A DNA stretch of 64,000 nucleotides. It comes from Flavobacterium piscinae. Lineage in GTDB: Bacteria > Bacteroidota > Bacteroidia > Flavobacteriales > Flavobacteriaceae. Positions 27,466 to 35,448 of this stretch are shown piece by piece; the stretch's first letter is position 1; each line of letters begins with the position of its first letter. The DNA lies in assembly GCF_004122145.1 (NCBI RefSeq), contig NZ_SBKQ01000013.1, forward strand, positions 58,609 to 122,608. Reading direction: 5' to 3'. Both the position numbers and the translations under genes were made by a program. The notes beneath the pieces are model-generated. The model did not search any database and was not told the DNA's origin. It saw nothing but the letters and a program-made list of their open reading frames with translations.

Positions 27466-28218
27466 ATGAGCAAAACTAAAATTGTCTTAGTCGGTTTCTT
27501 GTTTTGGGTTCCATTGCTCTATTCTCAAACAACTATAAAAGGAAAAGTTGTGGTGAAAGAACAAACGGCAGAAGGCATTCATGTTCTTAATTTAGTTTCT
27601 GAAAAAGCCACAATTACGAATGAAAAAGGAGAGTTTACTATTGAAGCGAATGAAGATGATTTACTCGTTTTTTCAGCTGTACATTTACATTATTGGCGAA
27701 AAACTATTTCTGCCGACGATATTAAAAACGGTTTTATTGAAGTGGAAATGACTGTTAAAGAGCAAAAATTAGAAGAAGTCGTAGTAACGGAATACACCAA
27801 AATCAATGCACAAGATTTGGGAATAATTGATTATAAACCTAAAAAATATACTCCTGCGGAAAGAAGGTTACGAACTGCCGAACAATTAAAATGGTATAGT
27901 CCGCTTTTAATTCCGTTTGGGGGAATGAGTGTTGATGGACTCATTAATCAAATTAGCGGAAGGACCAATCAATTAAAAAAAGAAGTTGAAATTGAAAAAA
28001 AGGAACTGTTGTTAAAAAAGTTAAACGAATGGTATGAAAATGAATTCTACACCAATCAGCTAAACATTCCGGAAGAATATAGAGAAGGGTTCAAAGTTTA
28101 TACAATTTATGATGAAGAATTTATAAATTACCTTAATTCAAATGATACGGTTAATGGGAGTTTATGCATTTCTAAATTGGCGAACGAATTTTTAACGTAT
28201 CTTACTTCCGATGAATAG
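27466..28218 (+). CDS. Carboxypeptidase-like regulatory domain protein, paralogue 1 (SusC-NTD-like)
   Basis: A 250-residue exported protein. A signal peptide covers about residues 1-20 (LLYSQ). A CarboxypepD_reg-like beta domain follows (about 22-100; TIKGKVVVKEQTAEGIHVLN, KATITNEKGEFTIEA), then LEEVVVTEY, the linker that joins this domain to the plug of SusC-type TonB receptors. No plug or barrel follows; instead there is a unique lysine- and glutamate-rich tail of about 130 residues. It overlaps the next, closely similar gene by eight bases. The function is unknown; it is first of five genes on this strand ending with an M1 peptidase. Confidence 0.82.
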   Translation: MSKTKIVLVGFLFWVPLLYSQTTIKGKVVVKEQTAEGIHVLNLVSEKATITNEKGEFTIEANEDDLLVFSAVHLHYWRKTISADDIKNGFIEVEMTVKEQKLEEVVVTEYTKINAQDLGIIDYKPKKYTPAERRLRTAEQLKWYSPLLIPFGGMSVDGLINQISGRTNQLKKEVEIEKKELLLKKLNEWYENEFYTNQLNIPEEYREGFKVYTIYDEEFINYLNSNDTVNGSLCISKLANEFLTYLTSDE

Positions 28219-28927
28219 ATTTTTTTTGTACCTTATAGTCTCAATATTAACCACGCTTTGTAGCTATGGTCAGATAACAATTTATGGTGTTGTAAAGGTA
28301 GAGAATGCCTCAGCAGAAGGAATTCATATTACCAACTTGGTTTCAGAAAAAGCAACCATTACTAATGAAAAAGGTGAGTTCTGGTTGGATGTAATAGAAG
28401 ACGATTTGTTGGTTTTTTCTGCTGTTCATTTGAATTATTGGCGAAAAAGTATTTCGGCAAACGATATTAAAAATGGGAGAATTGAAATTGTAATGACCGC
28501 CAAAGTGAGTGAGTTGCAAGAAGTTGTTGTGACTGAATACACCAAAATCAATGCACAAGATTTGGGAATAATTAATTATAAACCGGTTTCCTACACGCCA
28601 GCTGAGCGAAGGTTACGAACGGCAACAACCGGGATCTTGGATCCGTTGTTAAATTGGATTTCAGGCAGAACCAAACGATTAAAAAAAGACATCGGAATTG
28701 AGCAAAAAGAATTTATGTTAGTATGGTTGGATGATAATTTTGATAATGTGGTGTTCACCGAAACATTTAAAATTCCAAAAGAGTATGTTGAGGGATTCAA
28801 ATTTTATGTGGTGGAAGATATTGATTTAGCTCAAGCCATACAGGCCAAAAATAAAACACGTGTGACCTTTTTGTTAGGAGAAATAGCTCAAGAATTTTTA
28901 AATTTTTTAAACCATGAAGAAAAATAA
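28211..28927 (+). CDS. Carboxypeptidase-like regulatory domain protein, paralogue 2
   Basis: A 238-residue exported protein, a tandem duplicate of the gene before it. Shared segments include NLVSEKATITNEKGEF, EDDLLVFSAVHL, YWRK and EYTKINAQDLGII, and both carry AERRLRTA after the EVVVT linker. The C-terminal 100 residues have diverged and lack the internal segment around SPLLIPFGGMSVDG of paralogue 1. The signal peptide is about 1-20 (CSYGQ). The start overlaps the previous stop by eight bases and the end overlaps the next start by 14 bases, which implies translational coupling. Confidence 0.82.
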   Translation: MNRFFLYLIVSILTTLCSYGQITIYGVVKVENASAEGIHITNLVSEKATITNEKGEFWLDVIEDDLLVFSAVHLNYWRKSISANDIKNGRIEIVMTAKVSELQEVVVTEYTKINAQDLGIINYKPVSYTPAERRLRTATTGILDPLLNWISGRTKRLKKDIGIEQKEFMLVWLDDNFDNVVFTETFKIPKEYVEGFKFYVVEDIDLAQAIQAKNKTRVTFLLGEIAQEFLNFLNHEEK

Positions 28928-29714
28928 ACTACTACTTTTTTTACTCATCACAGCGACCCAAATTTCTTTTGCACAATTAGGCTCAAGAGAAATTATTAAT
29001 GGACAAATTATTTCCGAAGCGACCGCCATTGATAACGTTACAGTTTTTAATGTTTCTTCTAATAAAGGAGCAGTAACAGATAAGTTAGGCTTTTTTACAA
29101 TGTATGCAAGACCTTCAGATACCTTGGTTTTTTCGAGTGTAATTTTTAAATCGAAAAAACTGGTCCTGACCGAAAATGATTTTAAAGTCATCGTTCTGAA
29201 AATTAAATTAGAGGAGTTTATCAATGAGTTGGATGAGGTTGTTGTAACACCATCAACCTTAACGGGTGATTTAGAAAAAGACGCCAAAAATATCAAGGTA
29301 ACGGATAAACAAAGTGCGTTTAATACAAGTGAAATCGCTGATATGCAAATGGAAAGAGATTTTCAATCCACGCAATTCAATTCCGCTATGCCAAGTGATT
29401 TGTCAATTCCGTATGGTATGGACTTTATTAAGATTGGAAAAATGGTAGGTAAACTCTTCGGAAAAGAAAAAAGCAAAGAAAAACCGGTTGTTTTCACATC
29501 GGATAAAAATTTCCAAGCCGCTGTGAAAGATAAGTTCACGTATCATTTTTTCACAGAAACATTAGAATTGAAACACGATGAAATAGGATTGTTTCTGAAC
29601 TATTGTGACGCTGATCCCAACGTGAGAAAATTGCTTGCAACAAACAGAGAGATTGATTTGATTGATTTTCTAATCAGCAAGAGCAAAGAATATAAAAACC
29701 TCCCAAAAGATTGA
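28914..29714 (+). CDS. Carboxypeptidase-like regulatory domain protein, paralogue 3 (diverged)
   Basis: A 266-residue exported protein with the same plan: signal peptide (about 1-20, ISFAQ), CarboxypepD_reg-like beta domain (about 27-108; GAVTDKLGFFTMYA, SDTLVFSSVIFKSKKL) and the linker LDEVVVTPSTLTGDLEK. It is clearly older than the duplication that made paralogues 1 and 2. The tail ends in a region (about 195-260) predicted to be helical. It starts inside the end of the previous gene (14-base overlap) and is followed by the DUF6702 gene after seven bases. Confidence 0.82.
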   Translation: MKKNKLLLFLLITATQISFAQLGSREIINGQIISEATAIDNVTVFNVSSNKGAVTDKLGFFTMYARPSDTLVFSSVIFKSKKLVLTENDFKVIVLKIKLEEFINELDEVVVTPSTLTGDLEKDAKNIKVTDKQSAFNTSEIADMQMERDFQSTQFNSAMPSDLSIPYGMDFIKIGKMVGKLFGKEKSKEKPVVFTSDKNFQAAVKDKFTYHFFTETLELKHDEIGLFLNYCDADPNVRKLLATNREIDLIDFLISKSKEYKNLPKD

Positions 29715-29721
29715 TTTTGCA

Positions 29722-30225
29722 ATGAAGAATAAACGTTTACTGCTTTTTTTAATGGTATTTTCTTTGGCTGTTTCTGCTTTTGAAATGCACAAATTCTATG
29801 TTTCTGTCACACAAATTAATTTTGCACAAGACAAAAAAACAATTCAAATCACTAGTCGAATTTTTATCGATGATTTAAATAATACTTTAGAAAAAAAACA
29901 CAAGAAAAAATTTTACATTGGCTCAACTAAAGAATCTGATGAAGAGTTACACCTTTTGAAGAATTACATTAACGAAAATTTTTCTGTAAAAGTGAATAAT
30001 AAACCCAAACAAGTGGTTTATTTAGACAAAGAAATCGAAGACGATGTAATTATTCTATACCAAGTGATAAGAGACATTCCCAAAATAAACTCACTTGAAA
30101 TCAAAAATACACTGCTTTTTGATTTTCTTCCCGAACAACAACACATCATTCACACCCAAGTTTTGGACAAAAAACAAAGTGCATTACTCACGCTTGAAAA
30201 TCCTGCAGAGTTGTTAAAATATTGA
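29722..30225 (+). CDS. DUF6702 family protein
   Basis: A 167-residue exported protein with a signal peptide or N-terminal anchor (about 1-19). The conserved start of the mature region is HKFYVSVTQINFAQDKKTIQITSRIFIDDL, which I recognise as the DUF6702 family of Bacteroidota. The rest is a compact beta-rich domain. No catalytic motif is visible. It sits between three SusC-NTD-like genes and an M1 peptidase gene (55-base gap), a neighbourhood that suggests a shared envelope role. Confidence 0.82.
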   Translation: MKNKRLLLFLMVFSLAVSAFEMHKFYVSVTQINFAQDKKTIQITSRIFIDDLNNTLEKKHKKKFYIGSTKESDEELHLLKNYINENFSVKVNNKPKQVVYLDKEIEDDVIILYQVIRDIPKINSLEIKNTLLFDFLPEQQHIIHTQVLDKKQSALLTLENPAELLKY

Positions 30226-30280
30226 TAAATCGCTAACAGCTTTCGGAAATTGTTTATTTTAGTCGATTAAAAAATTAACT

Positions 30281-32536
30281 ATGAAGAAGTTTTTAATTTT
30301 GGGTTTGCTTCCTGCACTATTATTTGCCCAAGAAAAAACCGAAACCAAACGAGAACCAGGCCATTATGATAACAATAAGTTTAGTCAACTCTATGATTTG
30401 ATGGCAACTCCAAATATGTTCAGAACTGCTTCCGGTGCTCCCGGTCCGGCTTATTATCAGCAACAAGCCGATTATAAAATGGATATTGTTTTGGATGATA
30501 AAAACAAACGATTAGATGGTGTAGAAACCATCACGTATCATAACAATTCGCCCGATGAATTAGAATATTTATGGGTGCAATTAGACCAAAATATGCGTTC
30601 GCGTCAGTCCAAAACCCCACTTATTGAAAGTCAGCGGATGGATGGTGCCATTCCCGTTGATGGTTTTGTGAAAAAATATATGCAAGAAAGTTTTGATGGC
30701 GGTTTTAACATCGTTCATGTGCATGATGCTGCAGGCAAACCAATGTCTTACACCATCAATCAAACCATGATGCGAATTAATTTGGCTACCCCATTAAAAC
30801 CTAATCAAAAAGTTTCGTTTACTATCAAATGGTGGTACAACATCAATAATTATAGAGTAGATGGTGGTCGTTCGGGTTATGAAGAATTTGAAAAAGACGG
30901 TAACAGATTGTATGTAATTGCTCAATTTTTTCCAAGAATGGCAGTGTATAATGATGTAGAAGGCTGGCAAAATATGCAGTTTTGGGGTCGAGGTGAATTT
31001 GCTCTTCCATTTGGGAATTATGATGTAAACATTACTGTTCCTGCTGACCATGTGTTGGAAGCAACAGGTGTTTTACTGAACCGAAATGAAGTCTTCACCG
31101 CTGAACAAAATAAACGCTATGCATTAGCCGAAAAAACCTTTGACAAACCGGTTTTAATCATCACACCCGAAGAAGCAAAAGCAAACGAAAAAGGATTTTC
31201 AGATAAAACCAAAACATGGAAATTCAGAGCAGAAAATGTGCGTGATTATGCGTTTTCTTCCTCAAGAAAGTTCATTTACGATGCCATGGCTGTGAAATTG
31301 GAAACTAAAAATGTGATGGCTATTTCACTTTATCCCAACGAAAGCAATCCGTTATGGGAAGAATTTTCAACCCGTGCAGTGGCTCAAACGCTAAAAACCT
31401 ATTCGCGTCACACATTTGATTATCCTTACCACAAAGCGATTTCTATTTCTGCAGAAGATCAAGGAATGGAATATCCCATGATTTGCTGGAATTACGGTCG
31501 GCCGGATGCAAATGGATTTGTGTCAGACCGCATTAAATATGGAATGATTAGCGTAATTATTCATGAAGTGGGACACAACTATTTCCCAATGATTGTGAAT
31601 TCCGACGAACGCCAATGGTCGTGGATGGATGAAGGATTGGATACTTTTTTACAATATTTAGCCGAACAGGATTTTATGGAAAATTATCCATCCAGTCGTG
31701 GTCCGGCTCATAAAATTGTGCCGTACATGAGCGGAGACCAACGCTTTTTAGAGCCAATTATGTCTAACTCTGAGGGTATTCACCAGTTTGGAGCTAACGC
31801 CTATTCCAAACCGGCAACCGGATTGAATATTTTACGTGAAACCATCATGGGTCGTGAATTGTTTGACCATGCATTCAAAGTTTATGCCAACCGCTGGAAA
31901 TTCAAGCACCCAACGCCTGAAGATTTTTTCAGAACGATGGAAGACGCTTCTGCGGTTGATTTAGATTGGTTTTGGAGAGGTTGGTTCTATTCTACGGATT
32001 ATGTAGATATCGGCATCAAAGAAGTGAAGCAATATTTTGTAACCGATGAGCCTACCGCTGAACTTCAAAACGTCAAAGCCCGAAGAGGTCGCTTTGGAAC
32101 AGCCAACGGACCTTATGTTTATTTGGTAGAATCGAATCACAAAGAACTCAAGAACAATCGCAAAAAAGCGTTGGAAAAAGAGGATATTAGTTCGTTAAAC
32201 GATTTTATATCTAACAAATTTTCCGTTGAAGAAAGAGCAAAATTAAAATCACCCAAATATTTTTACGAGGTTGAGTTTGATAAACCGGGCGGAATGATTA
32301 TGCCAATAATTGTTGAGCTTCAATTTGAAGACGGAACCACTGAAAATCATCATTTTCCGGCACAAATTTGGCGAAAAAGCAATCAAACAGCTACACGAGT
32401 TTTTGCCACAGAAAAACCCATCAAAAAAATTCAGCTCGATCCAAAATTGGAAACTGCCGATATTGATGTGACCAACAATGCATGGCCAAAAGAAGCAGCA
32501 AAATCTAAATTTGACGAATTAGAAAAATCAAAATAA
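30281..32536 (+). CDS. M1 family zinc aminopeptidase, exported
   Basis: A 751-residue secreted or periplasmic metallopeptidase. A signal peptide covers about residues 1-16 (LLFAQ). The N-terminal beta domain is followed by GMEYP at 395-399 (the substrate-binding exopeptidase motif, normally GxMEN). The zinc site HEVGH is at 428-432 with the third ligand Glu451 after the standard 18 residues, and WFWRGWFYSTDYVDIGI lies later. It is the last gene of the run starting at 27466. Peptide scavenging in the envelope is the likely role; the substrate range is not readable from sequence. Confidence 0.92.
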   Translation: MKKFLILGLLPALLFAQEKTETKREPGHYDNNKFSQLYDLMATPNMFRTASGAPGPAYYQQQADYKMDIVLDDKNKRLDGVETITYHNNSPDELEYLWVQLDQNMRSRQSKTPLIESQRMDGAIPVDGFVKKYMQESFDGGFNIVHVHDAAGKPMSYTINQTMMRINLATPLKPNQKVSFTIKWWYNINNYRVDGGRSGYEEFEKDGNRLYVIAQFFPRMAVYNDVEGWQNMQFWGRGEFALPFGNYDVNITVPADHVLEATGVLLNRNEVFTAEQNKRYALAEKTFDKPVLIITPEEAKANEKGFSDKTKTWKFRAENVRDYAFSSSRKFIYDAMAVKLETKNVMAISLYPNESNPLWEEFSTRAVAQTLKTYSRHTFDYPYHKAISISAEDQGMEYPMICWNYGRPDANGFVSDRIKYGMISVIIHEVGHNYFPMIVNSDERQWSWMDEGLDTFLQYLAEQDFMENYPSSRGPAHKIVPYMSGDQRFLEPIMSNSEGIHQFGANAYSKPATGLNILRETIMGRELFDHAFKVYANRWKFKHPTPEDFFRTMEDASAVDLDWFWRGWFYSTDYVDIGIKEVKQYFVTDEPTAELQNVKARRGRFGTANGPYVYLVESNHKELKNNRKKALEKEDISSLNDFISNKFSVEERAKLKSPKYFYEVEFDKPGGMIMPIIVELQFEDGTTENHHFPAQIWRKSNQTATRVFATEKPIKKIQLDPKLETADIDVTNNAWPKEAAKSKFDELEKSK

Positions 32537-32544
32537 GTAGCTAA

Positions 32545-32680
32545 TCCTGCTATCCGCTGCAATCTTTCAGCATAAAAAGTTATTTTCTAAAACCCAAAAA
32601 GAGCTTCCTCTGGTCGCTTTTTTGGGTTAAGAAAAATATACTTTTTTTCGCCTCAAGGATTTTCGCTACTATCAGGGCTA
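32545..32680. repeat. Intergenic inverted-repeat element, copy 2
   Basis: The second copy of the element at 8845-8976, in the same orientation. It begins TCCTGCTATCCGCTGCAATC and ends CGCTACTATCAGGGCTA. The inner arms AACCCAAAAA and TTTTTTGGGTT make a stronger hairpin than in copy 1, and the arm-tip sequence GAGCTTC...GTCGC is shared. It starts nine bases after the M1 peptidase stop and ends 12 bases before the tatA -7 box. Confidence 0.78.
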
Positions 32681-32691
32681 AAAAATCTTCG

Positions 32692-32699
32692 TACATTTG
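32692..32699 (+). promoter_or_regulatory. -7 box for tatA
   Basis: TACATTTG matches TAnnTTTG and ends 23 bases before the tatA ATG. The -33 position falls inside the end of the inverted-repeat element and has no clear TTTG. Confidence 0.5.
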
Positions 32700-32722
32700 T
32701 AGTTCAAAATAACTTTAGAATT

Positions 32723-33073
32723 ATGTTTGGAATTGGAGGAGGAGAATTCATACTCATCATATTAGTGGTACTCATGCTTTTCGGATCCGATAAAATCCCC
32801 GAAATCGCGAGAACATTGGGCAAAATGTTTCGTCAACTCAAACATGCAACCGAAGATATTAAGACTGAAATTTCAAAAAGTGCCGAGGCAAACGGGATAA
32901 ATTCCAGTAGTCTAACCGGTGGAATAACAGAAGAAATTCAAAAAGTTAAAGAAGATTTAACAGAAGCTGTTAATCCACTTTCACAAACCGGAACCGAACA
33001 AATTGTTGAAGAAGTAGAAAAGGCAAAAGAAGATATTGAACAAATCACCGGACCAATTAAAAGACAGTTTTAA
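32723..33073 (+). CDS. tatA: Twin-arginine translocase TatA/TatE-type subunit
   Basis: Pore-forming subunit of the Tat system, which exports folded proteins. The 116-residue product has one N-terminal helix (about 6-20, IGGGEFILIILVVLMLFGSDKIPE), the FG hinge at 20-21, an amphipathic helix (IARTLGKMFRQLKHATEDIKTEI) and a long acidic, unstructured tail that is common in Bacteroidota members. No tatC is adjacent. The PAP2 gene follows after two bases. Confidence 0.92.
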   Translation: MFGIGGGEFILIILVVLMLFGSDKIPEIARTLGKMFRQLKHATEDIKTEISKSAEANGINSSSLTGGITEEIQKVKEDLTEAVNPLSQTGTEQIVEEVEKAKEDIEQITGPIKRQF

Positions 33074-33075
33074 AC

Positions 33076-33639
33076 GTGGAAGAACTCATTCAACTCGATA
33101 AAGACGTATTCCTTTTTCTAAACAATTTGGGTTCAGAAGAGTGGGATCGGTTTTGGTTGATTATCACTAAGCAGTTATATTGGACACCTGTTTTTTTGGT
33201 GATTTTCTATTTTATTATCAAAAAAATCGGTTGGAAACAATTTGGAATAGTCGTTTTGTTTTTAGCGGTTTTAATTTTAGTTACCGACCAGCTTACCAAT
33301 TTTTTTAAATTTAGTTTTGAACGTCTTCGCCCTTGCAGTGATCCAAGTTTAGAAGGTCAGATTAGGGAAGTATTGACACGCAAGTCCTATAGCTTTTTCT
33401 CCGGACATGCATCCAATTCCATGGCAACCTCTACTTTTATTTTTTTACTGTTTCGTAAGCATTTTAAGTATGCATTTTTATTGTTCCTTTTTCCGTTGAT
33501 TTTTGCCTATAGCCGAATTTATTTAGGATTACATTTTCCCGGAGATATTTTAACAGGATACTTATTTGGATTGTTTTTAGGAACTTTTTTTTACCGACTT
33601 TATAAAATAATGCAACCGAAATATTTTCCGGTTTCTTAA
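33076..33639 (+). CDS. PAP2-family membrane phosphatase
   Basis: A 187-residue integral membrane phosphatase of the acid phosphatase/vanadium haloperoxidase family. All three motifs are present: KFSFERLRP (C1), FFSGHAS (C2, variant of PSGH) and SRIYLGLHFPGD (C3). About five to six membrane helices surround them. Likely substrates are undecaprenyl diphosphate or phosphatidic acid type lipids; the sequence does not separate these. The start is GTG at 33076, two bases after tatA. The end overlaps the convergent O-methyltransferase gene by four bases. Confidence 0.9.
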   Translation: MEELIQLDKDVFLFLNNLGSEEWDRFWLIITKQLYWTPVFLVIFYFIIKKIGWKQFGIVVLFLAVLILVTDQLTNFFKFSFERLRPCSDPSLEGQIREVLTRKSYSFFSGHASNSMATSTFIFLLFRKHFKYAFLLFLFPLIFAYSRIYLGLHFPGDILTGYLFGLFLGTFFYRLYKIMQPKYFPVS

Positions 33640-34277
33640 AGTACCCTACTCACGGTCAATCCATCTCGAATAGGTAACAAAACCGTTTCCACTCGCGGGT
33701 CATTTTTCAATCGTTGGTTGTATTCCAACAGAATTTTGGTGCTCAAATCACCTTCTTTAAGCGGTTCAACCACTTTTCCGGACCACAACACATTATCCGA
33801 TAAAATAATCCCACCTTTGTTCATTTTTGGGACAATCAATTCATAATAGTTGAGGTAGTTTTCTTTATCGGCATCTATAAAAACCAAATCAAATGTCGTT
33901 TCTAATTTAGGAATAATCTCAATTGCTTCACCTAAATGTTGCTTAATATGACTTCCCCAAGGCGATTTGTCAAAATATTTTCGTTGAAAATCAACTAACT
34001 CTTCTTTGATATCAATCGTATGGACGATGCCGTTTTCTTGCATACCTTCACATAAACATAAAGTAGCATAACCGGTATAGGTGCCAATTTCCAAAATAGA
34101 AGTGGGTCGAATTAATTTGGATAACATACTCAAAACCCTTCCCTGAAAATGGCCACTCAACATGCGAGGCAACAATATTTTTTGATAGGTTTCTTTGTTC
34201 AGTTGAGCCAATAATTCAGGTTCATTTTGTGAATGAGCCGTCACGTAATCTTCTAAATCTTCAGAAAGGAAATGCAT
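33636..34277 (-). CDS. SAM-dependent O-methyltransferase (class I, COMT-like)
   Basis: A 213-residue cytoplasmic enzyme of the methyltransferase 3 family related to catechol and caffeoyl-CoA O-methyltransferases. Motif I is SILEIGTYTGYATLCLCEG (about 75-93), motif II lies around VHTIDIKEE, and FDLVFIDADKENYLNYYE carries the metal-binding Asp, with ILSDNVLWSGKV as the next metal-binding segment. The length is normal. Its substrate in bacteria is generally unknown. It is transcribed towards the PAP2 gene and divergently from rlmN. Confidence 0.9.
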   Translation of the reverse strand: MHFLSEDLEDYVTAHSQNEPELLAQLNKETYQKILLPRMLSGHFQGRVLSMLSKLIRPTSILEIGTYTGYATLCLCEGMQENGIVHTIDIKEELVDFQRKYFDKSPWGSHIKQHLGEAIEIIPKLETTFDLVFIDADKENYLNYYELIVPKMNKGGIILSDNVLWSGKVVEPLKEGDLSTKILLEYNQRLKNDPRVETVLLPIRDGLTVSRVL

Positions 34278-34336
34278 GAGTTTTGATTTTCGACAAAATT
34301 ACAAATTACAAATCATTCATTTCCGTAAATAGTTCC

Positions 34337-34344
34337 TATTTTTG
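34337..34344 (+). promoter_or_regulatory. -7 box for rlmN
   Basis: TATTTTTG matches TAnnTTTG and ends only four bases before the ATG at 34349, implying a leaderless or nearly leaderless mRNA and excluding the in-frame start at 34283. Confidence 0.5.
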
Positions 34345-34348
34345 CACC

Positions 34349-35401
34349 ATGAACACCATCAAAAAAGACATTCGGGCATTGACCAAAATACAACTACGGG
34401 ATTTTTTTGTAGCCAATGGCGACAAAGCTTTTCGTGGTAATCAAGTGTATGAATGGTTGTGGAGCAAAAAAGTCTATTCGTTTGAGGATATGACCAATGT
34501 TTCTAAAGAAACCCGTCAGATGTTGGAGGATAATTTTGTTATCAACCACATCAAAGTGGATCAAATGCAACGCAGCGAAGACGGTACCGCTAAAAACGCT
34601 GTTCGTTTGTATGATGGTCTAGTGGTAGAGAGTGTTCTAATTCCAACGGAAACCCGAACAACCGCTTGTGTTTCCAGTCAAGTAGGTTGTAGTTTAGATT
34701 GTAACTTTTGTGCAACTGCTCGTTTAAAACGCATGCGGAATTTAAATCCCGACGAAATTTACGATCAAGTGGTAGCCATCGATAACGAAAGTCGTTTGTA
34801 TTTTGAACGACCGCTTTCCAATATTGTTTTTATGGGAATGGGCGAACCGTTGATGAATTACAACAATGTACTCAAAGCCATCGAAATGATTACTTCACCG
34901 GAAGGGTTGGGAATGTCGCCTAAACGAATTACCTTGTCTACCTCCGGAATTCCGAAAATGATAAAAAAAATGGCTGATGATGAAGTGAAATTCAAATTAG
35001 CGGTTTCACTGCATTCAGCAATCGATGAAATTCGGTCGGAAATTATGCCATTTTCCAAAAGTTTTCCGCTGAAAGAATTGCGTGAAAGTTTGGAATATTG
35101 GTACCAAAAAACCAAAAGTAAAGTCACTTACGAATATGTGGTTTGGAAAGGCATTAACGACGATAAAAAATCGATTGATGCATTGGTTAAATTCTGTAAA
35201 TACGTTCCTTGCAAAGTCAATTTGATTGAATACAATCCGATTGATGATGGAATGTTTCAACAAGCTTCTGATTCCGTTTTAGATGATTATGTAAAAGCGT
35301 TAGATAAAATCGGCGTAATTGCCAAAGTCCGAAGAAGTCGCGGAAAAGATATTGATGCAGCATGTGGTCAATTAGCGAATAAAAACGAAGCAGTTTCCTA
35401 G
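34349..35401 (+). CDS. rlmN: 23S rRNA (adenine-C2)-methyltransferase RlmN
   Basis: Radical-SAM enzyme that methylates A2503 of 23S rRNA and A37 of some tRNAs. The 350-residue product starts MNTIKKDIRALTKIQL, the usual N-terminal helix domain. The radical-SAM cysteine motif is CSLDCNFC (about 114-121), GMGEPLMNY is the SAM-binding GGE-like segment, and the C-terminal catalytic Cys is in DIDAACGQLA. A longer frame to 34283 runs through the promoter region and is rejected. Confidence 0.95.
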   Translation: MNTIKKDIRALTKIQLRDFFVANGDKAFRGNQVYEWLWSKKVYSFEDMTNVSKETRQMLEDNFVINHIKVDQMQRSEDGTAKNAVRLYDGLVVESVLIPTETRTTACVSSQVGCSLDCNFCATARLKRMRNLNPDEIYDQVVAIDNESRLYFERPLSNIVFMGMGEPLMNYNNVLKAIEMITSPEGLGMSPKRITLSTSGIPKMIKKMADDEVKFKLAVSLHSAIDEIRSEIMPFSKSFPLKELRESLEYWYQKTKSKVTYEYVVWKGINDDKKSIDALVKFCKYVPCKVNLIEYNPIDDGMFQQASDSVLDDYVKALDKIGVIAKVRRSRGKDIDAACGQLANKNEAVS

Positions 35402-35433
35402 TAATTCCAGTTGTGATTTTCTAACTTTCTACC

Positions 35434-35441
35434 TATCTTTG
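35434..35441 (+). promoter_or_regulatory. -7 box for the polyprenyl synthase gene
   Basis: TATCTTTG matches TAnnTTTG and ends seven bases before the ATG at 35449, another very short leader. TTGT at 35411-35414 is a partial -33 element at 19-base spacing. Confidence 0.55.
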
Positions 35442-35448
35442 AACTTTC

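Noticed and set aside
27466..28927. One frameshifted gene split into two at 28211
   Set aside because: Each part has its own signal peptide and complete domain, and the two are similar to each other along their lengths, so they are tandem paralogues.
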